A stretch of 46,647 bases of DNA from Verrucomicrobiaceae bacterium. Lineage in GTDB: Bacteria; Verrucomicrobiota; Verrucomicrobiia; Verrucomicrobiales; Verrucomicrobiaceae. This document shows, piece after piece, positions 40,950-46,647 of this stretch. Each line of letters starts with the position of its first letter. Positions within the stretch are counted from its first letter, which is position 1. The notes under the pieces are model-generated. The model was not told the DNA's origin. It ran no database searches and worked only from the letters and a program-made list of their open reading frames with translations. The translations under genes and the position numbers were made by a program. Location of the stretch: NCBI GenBank assembly GCA_027487315.1, contig JAIYDW010000097.1:1-46647 (forward strand), written 5' to 3'.

Positions 40950-43493
40950 CTAATGTTGAAACAAAAACTCCCGACTCGTCATCAACGCCCAAAACAAGTC
41001 CTCCAACGCCTCCCGCCTTGCACCTCCAGACCCCTTCGCAAACGCATCAACAAAGGGCTTCTTCTCTGCGTCCGTCGGCTTTCTCGACAGGCACAACATG
41101 AACGCTTCCTCGACCAACCGCTCACTGTCCGACCCAGCCTTCGCCATCAGCTTCGTCACTCGACTGTCCGGCTTCGCCAGTTTTTGATTCACCGTATCGC
41201 CATTCGACAGGTGCATCGCCTGTACCATGCTCGGTTGAATGGATCGCTCGCACTCACAGGCAATGTCACGATCATTCCGCCCAAACGTCTGAAGAAAATA
41301 CGACGCCACCGCCGAATCATACAACTGCAAGGCACGCGTCCCCTTCGGATAAAAATCCGTCTTCTGCATGCTGCCATCCTGCAACTTGACCGATGTAAAC
41401 TCGCCCGGAATATCCGTGATGCCAGCAATCGCATCGTGCAGCACTTCCGCAATCAATCGCCTCGGATAGTATCGGGAAAAATAGCGCGTATCGCCTGCAT
41501 TCTCAGGCAGCGTGACGCTGCTGCGCTGATAAGTCTCACTCTGGAGGATGAGCCGCATCAAGGCCTTCAAATCATATCCATTGCTCACCAAAGAATCCGC
41601 CAAAGCCGTCAGCAGTGGCTCATTGCTCGCCGGATTGGAAGCCCGCAAATCATCCACCGGATCCACGATCCCCATCCCAAAAAAGGCCGCCCACACCCGA
41701 TTCGCAATCGTTCGCGTGAAGTAAGGATTCTCCGGTGCCGTCAACCACTTCGCCAGATGGTAACGCCGATCCTCCGGATCCTCCGGATCCAGCGCCTCTC
41801 CATCCAGTGGCGCAGGAATTTGCGGCCTGCCAGTGCGCGGCTGCAGCAACTCCCCACGTGGCTCCACATACAGCGTCCGAACCCCGTCGCCATTGCGCGT
41901 GTCGCCACCCCATCCCTTCGCTCGAACCCGCGAAAACAAATTCGCAAACGCATAATACTGATCATTCGTCCACTTCTCTAAAGGATGGTTGTGGCACTTC
42001 GCACAATTGATCGAGAGCGCCAGGAAAGTCTGACTCACATTCTCCGCCATCGTCTCGGGATCTTGATTCACCGCATAAAAATTTGTCGCTCCATTCTTCA
42101 TGCTGTCGCCCGATGCCGTCACCAACTGCCTCGCCAACTCATCCCAAGGCGTGTTCTCCGCCACCCGTTCCCGCAGCCACAGGTAGTAAGCCTTCACCGC
42201 CTCCGGCCGCATCAGCTTCCCGTTGATCATCAGCATGTCCGCCCACCGATACGTCCAGTAGTCCACAAACTCCGGCCGCGCCAAAAGGGCATCAATCAAC
42301 CGGTCCCTCTTGTCACTGCCATCAGCCGCCAAAAACGCCCTCGTCTCCTCTGGAGTCGGCAACACCCCGATCGTATCCAGATAAGCCCTCCTCACAAATT
42401 CCGCATCCGTCGCCTGAGGTGAGGGCTTCAAGTTGAGCCTCTGCAATTGCTCCAACACCTTGTCATCGATCACATTCCGGCGCGGCGCCTTCGCGTAATC
42501 CATCTTCGCCAAATCATACGCAAATGGCGAGGTCAAACGAGCCAGCACAATCTGGCTGTCAAACCAGGCCGTCACCGCCCCCTCACCATGTCCGGTCACA
42601 CTCACCAAACCAGACTTCCCGTCCACCGACGCCACCACCTCATTCGATGAGGTAAACTTCGCCCACCGTGTCACATCCCGCACCCGCCCATCACTGTAAT
42701 GCGCCCTCACCATCAACTGCTGCTTCTCCCCAGGCTTCAAGAGTGACAACTCCGGCAGCACCTCGATCCGCTTCACCCGCGCCTCTTCCTCCACCGGCCC
42801 CGGCGCACCCGCCGCCACCCACTCCGCCAAAATCTGATAATCCAACGACTTCACCTCAATCAACTTCCCCCCCTTATGCTTCGTCGCCACCGTCGGCTTC
42901 GTCAGCAAAAGACTCTTCGCCGGTTGCGCCAAGTCCACCCGCCGCCCGCGCACGCCCCTCGTGATCGTCTGAAAATCAGATTCGATGTCATAGCCCATCA
43001 GACTCAATCGAAACCCGCCCTTTCCAGCCAACGCCCCATGGCATCCCCCCGAATTGCACGTCGCCTTCGTCAGCACCGGTATCACATCATTTCGGAAACT
43101 CCACTCATGCGCACCCGCCATGCCCTTCACCGTCACCTGAGCAGTCGCCACCGCACCATCTGCATCCGTCGCTGTGATCACCGCCTCCCCATCTTTCACC
43201 GGCACCAGAACACCTTCCGCATCCACACGCACCACTCCCGCATCAGACGAACGCAAAGTCACCTTCTCCACCGGACCCGCAAACCCATCCCCCATCCGCA
43301 CCGCCAGCACTCCGTGCCGAGCCTCCATCCCATCCAGGGTCACTCGCTCAGGCAGCAACTTCAACTCCGCCGCCCCCGCATCAGCGATCAAACCCGCAGC
43401 CACAAAGCAATGCAACCATCTTGGTTGCACGACTCGCCGCCCCTTCACCAAACAAGCTGCAAGCTTGCCCCACTTTGAATTCGTCTTCATCAC
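40950..43493 (-). CDS. Ig-like / DUF1549 / DUF1553 cytochrome-like protein
   Basis: An 847-residue exported protein. A long basic N-terminus leads to a hydrophobic segment (about 28-42). A bacterial Ig-like (BIG2) domain lies at about 45-123. The heme-like motif is C-N-S-G-G-C-H (Cys146, Cys151, His152), with four rather than two residues between the cysteines, then GGFRLSLMGYDIESD. DUF1549 (about 335-540: DAEFVRRAYLDTIGVLPTPEE, INCAKCHNHPLEKW, where CAKCH is a canonical CxxCH) and DUF1553 (about 570-830: TRTIANRVWAAFFGMGIVDP) follow. Its ATG overlaps the stop of the DUF1501 gene by four bases. DUF1501 and DUF1549/1553 proteins are commonly paired in Planctomycetes and Verrucomicrobia, and their joint function is unknown. 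Confidence 0.9.
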   Translation of the reverse strand: MMKTNSKWGKLAACLVKGRRVVQPRWLHCFVAAGLIADAGAAELKLLPERVTLDGMEARHGVLAVRMGDGFAGPVEKVTLRSSDAGVVRVDAEGVLVPVKDGEAVITATDADGAVATAQVTVKGMAGAHEWSFRNDVIPVLTKATCNSGGCHGALAGKGGFRLSLMGYDIESDFQTITRGVRGRRVDLAQPAKSLLLTKPTVATKHKGGKLIEVKSLDYQILAEWVAAGAPGPVEEEARVKRIEVLPELSLLKPGEKQQLMVRAHYSDGRVRDVTRWAKFTSSNEVVASVDGKSGLVSVTGHGEGAVTAWFDSQIVLARLTSPFAYDLAKMDYAKAPRRNVIDDKVLEQLQRLNLKPSPQATDAEFVRRAYLDTIGVLPTPEETRAFLAADGSDKRDRLIDALLARPEFVDYWTYRWADMLMINGKLMRPEAVKAYYLWLRERVAENTPWDELARQLVTASGDSMKNGATNFYAVNQDPETMAENVSQTFLALSINCAKCHNHPLEKWTNDQYYAFANLFSRVRAKGWGGDTRNGDGVRTLYVEPRGELLQPRTGRPQIPAPLDGEALDPEDPEDRRYHLAKWLTAPENPYFTRTIANRVWAAFFGMGIVDPVDDLRASNPASNEPLLTALADSLVSNGYDLKALMRLILQSETYQRSSVTLPENAGDTRYFSRYYPRRLIAEVLHDAIAGITDIPGEFTSVKLQDGSMQKTDFYPKGTRALQLYDSAVASYFLQTFGRNDRDIACECERSIQPSMVQAMHLSNGDTVNQKLAKPDSRVTKLMAKAGSDSERLVEEAFMLCLSRKPTDAEKKPFVDAFAKGSGGARREALEDLFWALMTSREFLFQH
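41768..41795 (-). repeat. Three 9-bp tandem units within the DUF1549/1553 gene
   Basis: Consecutive CCGGATCCT-type units encode the acidic run DPEDPED between DUF1549 and DUF1553. This is a small slippage-prone repeat in a linker. Confidence 0.5.
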
Positions 43494-44875
43494 GCAAACA
43501 ATTCCTTAACAGCTTCCGATCCAAAATCCGTCAGCGGAAACGGCCTCCCCGCTGGCCCCGGCAAATGACTGTGCGAATCCAGCCCCAGACTGTGAAAAAT
43601 CGTCGCCACCACATCTCCCGGCGTCACCGGACGCTCCGCCGGAAACCCTCCAATCGGATCACTCTTCCCAATCACTCTCCCACCCTTCACACCACCACCC
43701 GCAAACGACACCGTGAAACACTGCGGCCAGTGATCGCGCCCACCCGCCGGATTCACCTTCGGCGTCCGCCCAAACTCACACAACCCCGTCACCAACGTGT
43801 CCTCCAACATCCCCCGCTGATCCAAATCCTCAATCAAGGCCGAATACGCCTGATCATACATCGGCGCCACCTGGTCCTTCATCTGCGGCACATCAATGAA
43901 CGGCTTCGATCCGTGAATGTCCCAGGACAACTCATTGAACACAGTCAAAAACGTGTTCACCGTCACAAACCTCACCCCGTTCTCCACCAACCGCCGCGCC
44001 AGCAGCATGCACTGCCCCACCCGGTTCATCCCATACCGCTCCCGCACCTTCTTCGGCTCCTTCGACAAATCAAAAGCCGTCCGCGCTTGCGGACTCGTCA
44101 TGATCCGATACGCCGATTGAAAATTGTCATCATACAATCGCGCATCCTCGCTCGACTCAAATTGCTTCATCGTCTGCTCAATGATCGCCCGCATCCCCCG
44201 GCGACGCTCCAACCTCGCCGCTCCGATCTGATCCGGCGGCAGCAAATCCGGCACATTGAAATTCTCCGCCGAAGGATCCGCCATCAGCGCAAATGGATCA
44301 AATGCCTTCCCCAAAAAGCCGCCCGCCTGCCCGTTCGGCAAATTGCCACCCCCGCGACCCATCAACTCAGGCAGCACCACAAACGGCGGCAAATCCGACC
44401 GCTGCCTCATCAGGTAGCTCGCCACCGACCCCGCATGCGGCGTGTTGATTCCACCCGTAAACCGCCTCCCCGTCTGCATGATCTGCCACCCCGCATCATG
44501 CACCGCCGCCCCATCATGATGACACGAGCGAATCAAAGAAAACTTGTCCGCGATCTTCGCATGCATTGGCAAAATCTCCGAAAGATCAATGTCCGGCGAC
44601 TTCGTCCGAATCGGCTTGAACGGCCCCCGCACCTCGCTCGGCGCATCCGGCTTCATGTCCCAAAGATCAATGTGACTCGGCCCCCCCAAGTTGAAAATCA
44701 TGATGCACGACCGCTGATCATGCCCCGCCTTCACCGCCCCCGCCTGCTTGGCACTCAAATACTGCGGCAGCGAAAGCCCCGCCGCACTCAACACACCCAA
44801 CTGCAAAAATTCACGCCGCTTCAGGTGGCTTCCACCACAAAGATTGGCCCTTTGATCAGCTAAGAAATCAAACAT
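43490..44875 (-). CDS. DUF1501 family protein with twin-arginine signal
   Basis: A 461-residue protein. The Tat motif KRREFLQLG (Arg20-Arg21) follows a short N-terminal extension. The body shows family blocks: IMIFNLGGPSHIDLWDMKPD, MHAKIADKFSLIRSCHHDG, ENGVRFVTVN, VTGLCEFGRTPKVN and GRDHWPQ. The last blocks resemble the alkaline-phosphatase/sulfatase fold that DUF1501 proteins are thought to share. It is the first gene of the operon DUF1501, DUF1549/1553, WD40-cytochrome, and overlaps the next gene by four bases. It is probably exported folded; the substrate is not known. Confidence 0.92.
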   Translation of the reverse strand: MFDFLADQRANLCGGSHLKRREFLQLGVLSAAGLSLPQYLSAKQAGAVKAGHDQRSCIMIFNLGGPSHIDLWDMKPDAPSEVRGPFKPIRTKSPDIDLSEILPMHAKIADKFSLIRSCHHDGAAVHDAGWQIMQTGRRFTGGINTPHAGSVASYLMRQRSDLPPFVVLPELMGRGGGNLPNGQAGGFLGKAFDPFALMADPSAENFNVPDLLPPDQIGAARLERRRGMRAIIEQTMKQFESSEDARLYDDNFQSAYRIMTSPQARTAFDLSKEPKKVRERYGMNRVGQCMLLARRLVENGVRFVTVNTFLTVFNELSWDIHGSKPFIDVPQMKDQVAPMYDQAYSALIEDLDQRGMLEDTLVTGLCEFGRTPKVNPAGGRDHWPQCFTVSFAGGGVKGGRVIGKSDPIGGFPAERPVTPGDVVATIFHSLGLDSHSHLPGPAGRPFPLTDFGSEAVKELFA

Positions 44876-45126
44876 AAACGTGCGCGTGTCGGTTCAAACA
44901 TCTACTCCCGCTCATCCAATACGAACGAGAGCACCAACAAAATACGCACCTTCCATCCCGCTCCTATCGCTTTCACATGGCTGAACGGACCCTATCATTT
45001 GTATTATCCAATCATCTCTCATCTCCACGACGCTGGCAATCGCCTCTCTGCGCCAACCCTCCCCAAAAGACTTTCGAATCGCCAAACATCCCTCCGCTTT
45101 GCTAGGCTCCTCTGGAATTCATCCCC
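44876..45126. promoter_or_regulatory. Divergent promoter region, DUF1501 operon / thioredoxin-PDZ gene
   Basis: 251 bp of relatively AT-richer non-coding DNA lie between two divergent start codons and should carry both promoters. No palindrome or confident promoter hexamer pair stood out. Confidence 0.45.
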
Positions 45127-46461
45127 ATGAACCTTTCACGCTCTCTAACCCTGGCACTGTCTCTCGCCTTCACCCAGACAACTCTCGCCGAAGCCGTCAA
45201 AGATCGCGAAGGCGCCGTCCGCAATGACCGCGCCAAAATGGAAAACGACGCCCGCTGGATCTACAACGACGTCGAACAAGGCTTCACCGAAGCCGCAAAA
45301 TCAGGCAAACCCCTCCTTGTCGTCCTCCGCTGCGTTCCTTGCCTCGCCTGCATGGGCATGGACGCCGCCGTCCTCGCCTCCGACGAACTCTCTCCCCTTC
45401 TCGATCAGTTCGTGTGCGTCCGCCTCATCAACGCCAACGCCATCGATCTGCAACTCTTCCAGTTCGACTACGACCTCTCCTTCTCCACCCTCATCTTCAA
45501 TGCCGACCGCACCATCTACGGTCGCTACGGCTCCTGGCAGCACCAAAAGGACTCACAAGATACCAGCCTCGAAACCTACACCAGCGCCCTCCAGCGCGCT
45601 CTCGAACTCCACCGCGCCTATCCTGGCAACAAAGAATCTCTCACAGGCAAACAGGGCGGCCCCACCCCCTTTCGCACACCTGTCGACATCCCCAAACTCG
45701 CCGAACGCTACGGCCGCGAACTCGACTGGAAAGGCAATGTCGTCAAAAGCTGCGTCCACTGCCATCAAATTGGCGATGCCTTCCGCGCTTCCTACCATGA
45801 CAACAACAAACCCGTTACCCTCGAATTCATCTACCCCATGCCCACCCCCGAAACCCTCGGCATGACCCTCACCGCCACCGACACCTTGCGCATCGATCAA
45901 GTCGCCCCGAACTCCGCCGCCGCCAAAGCAGGCCTGCAGCCCGGCGATCTCATCGAAACCTTCAACAACCAACCCCTCGTCTCCGTCGCAGACGCCGCCT
46001 GGGTCCTCCACCGCAGCCCCGCAGCAGGCACCCTCCCTCTCACCATCCGACGCAATGGCGAACCTATGTCCCTCTCCATCACCCTTGAACCCGACTGGCG
46101 CTACAAAACCGACATCTCACGCCGCGTCGGTGCCTGGTCCCTGCGCGGCATGGCCACCGGCGGCCTGGTGCTCGAAGACCTCGACGACACCGCCCGCGCC
46201 GAGCGAGGACTTGACACCCAAAGCCTCGCCCTCTGGGTCAAAGGCCTCGGCCAGTACGGCCCCCACGGCCTCGCCAAACGCTCAGGCTTCCAAAAAGACG
46301 ACGTCCTCATCGAGATCAACGGCATCAAAAACCGCCTTTCCGAAAGCGAACTCCTCGGTCGCCTCCTAAGCGATCCCAAAGGCAAACACCCCCTCCCCAT
46401 CACCCTCCTCCGCAACAAAAAACGCCTCGCCCTCACCCTCCCCATCGCAACAGAACAGTGA
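45127..46461 (+). CDS. Exported thioredoxin-fold / CxxCH / PDZ protein
   Basis: A 444-residue protein with a signal peptide ending near TLA-EA. The thioredoxin-like domain (about 40-165) has GKPLLVVLRCVPCLACMGMD; the cysteines at 69, 72 and 75 give CxxCxxC rather than a plain CxxC. A canonical heme-type CVHCH lies at 209-213. A PDZ domain spans about 240-320 (IDQVAPNSAAAKAGLQPGDLIE) and a second, weaker one about 350-440 (AKRSGFQKDDVLIEING). The mix suggests an envelope redox or heme-handling scaffold. A link to the adjacent heme-protein operon is plausible but inferred. It converges with the VCBS-repeat gene. Confidence 0.82.
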   Translation: MNLSRSLTLALSLAFTQTTLAEAVKDREGAVRNDRAKMENDARWIYNDVEQGFTEAAKSGKPLLVVLRCVPCLACMGMDAAVLASDELSPLLDQFVCVRLINANAIDLQLFQFDYDLSFSTLIFNADRTIYGRYGSWQHQKDSQDTSLETYTSALQRALELHRAYPGNKESLTGKQGGPTPFRTPVDIPKLAERYGRELDWKGNVVKSCVHCHQIGDAFRASYHDNNKPVTLEFIYPMPTPETLGMTLTATDTLRIDQVAPNSAAAKAGLQPGDLIETFNNQPLVSVADAAWVLHRSPAAGTLPLTIRRNGEPMSLSITLEPDWRYKTDISRRVGAWSLRGMATGGLVLEDLDDTARAERGLDTQSLALWVKGLGQYGPHGLAKRSGFQKDDVLIEINGIKNRLSESELLGRLLSDPKGKHPLPITLLRNKKRLALTLPIATEQ

Positions 46462-46476
46462 CGCACGCTGGTCGCC

Positions 46477-46647
46477 TCACTTCCCCTTCACCCGCGGATT
46501 ACTCATGTAATACAGCCTCCCATCCTCCGCCCCCCCCACAAAATCCGGCACCCCGTCCCCATCAAAGTCCACCACCGTTGGACTCACATCGTGTCCCTCA
46601 ATGTTCACCTCCGCCAGCAACCCGCGATCCGCAAAAAACCACTTCCC
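46477..46647 (-). CDS. VCBS/FG-GAP repeat protein, C-terminal end only
   Basis: The frame is open from the right edge to TGA at 46477-46479, giving 56 residues. PTVVDFDGDGVPDFVGGAED is a typical VCBS/FG-GAP calcium-binding beta-propeller unit (DFDGDG loop), followed by GRLYYMSNPRVKGK and the stop. The rest lies outside the window, so overall size and other domains are unknown. It lies 15 bp from the convergent thioredoxin/PDZ gene. Confidence 0.75.
   Translation of the reverse strand, partial: GKWFFADRGLLAEVNIEGHDVSPTVVDFDGDGVPDFVGGAEDGRLYYMSNPRVKGK

Noticed and set aside
1-46647. CRISPR arrays, tRNA or rRNA genes, insertion sequences, phage genes
   Set aside because: I looked for regular spacer repeats, T-loop-like motifs and transposase or integrase motifs and saw none I could support.

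Overview
GC-rich, densely packed bacterial DNA, most likely from a Verrucomicrobiota bacterium (Verrucomicrobiaceae/Prosthecobacter-like; this is inference, since no rRNA marker is present). The evidence is the gene content: six exported sulfatase domains, planctomycete/verrucomicrobial heme proteins (DUF1587, DUF1549/1553, WD40-cytochrome) paired with Tat-exported DUF1552 and DUF1501 proteins, YHYH proteins, a short ECF sigma factor with a membrane anti-sigma-like partner, and EF-hand/Ig-like tails on secreted proteins. No rRNA, tRNA, CRISPR, insertion sequence or phage gene was seen.

Layout. (1) 9356 to the left edge, minus: GntR/FCD regulator, DUF1552, two sulfatases, GH36-type alpha-galactosidase and a DUF1587-type c-cytochrome protein, mostly overlapping or nearly abutting. 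A 33-bp palindrome lies at the head of this operon. The last 19 codons of a lost short-chain dehydrogenase remain between the last two genes. (2) 9546-10901, minus: exported metallophosphoesterase. (3) 11079-18763, plus: ECF sigma factor, anti-sigma-like protein, YHYH protein, PL5-like alginate lyase, and two sulfatases with EF-hand tails. (4) 30973-18847, minus: a 2,655-residue YHYH / DUF1566 / sulfatase / metallophosphoesterase fusion, a YHYH / EF-hand / PEBP protein, and a sulfatase with a Lys/Gly tail. (5) 31120-34892, plus: two-component system followed by serA. (6) 35078-38127: two small exported unknowns, a 410-bp stretch without a convincing gene, and an exported nitrilase-superfamily protein. 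(7) 44875-38138, minus: DUF1501, DUF1549/1553 and WD40-cytochrome operon. (8) 45127-46461, plus: thioredoxin-fold / CxxCH / PDZ protein, facing the 3' end of a VCBS-repeat protein that runs off the right edge.

How it fits together (inference). Groups 1, 3 and 4 look like three separately regulated systems for degrading sulfated, uronate- or galactose-containing polysaccharide outside the cytoplasm. One is headed by a GntR regulator, one by an ECF/anti-sigma pair, and one lies divergent from a two-component system. The most unusual gene is the giant fusion. It joins on one chain three domain types that are separate genes elsewhere in the window (YHYH, sulfatase, metallophosphoesterase). This argues that these families cooperate on one substrate, perhaps a glycan carrying both sulfate and phosphate esters. 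Its sulfatase domain has C-S-V-T-R at the formylglycine site instead of the usual C-x-P/A-x-R.
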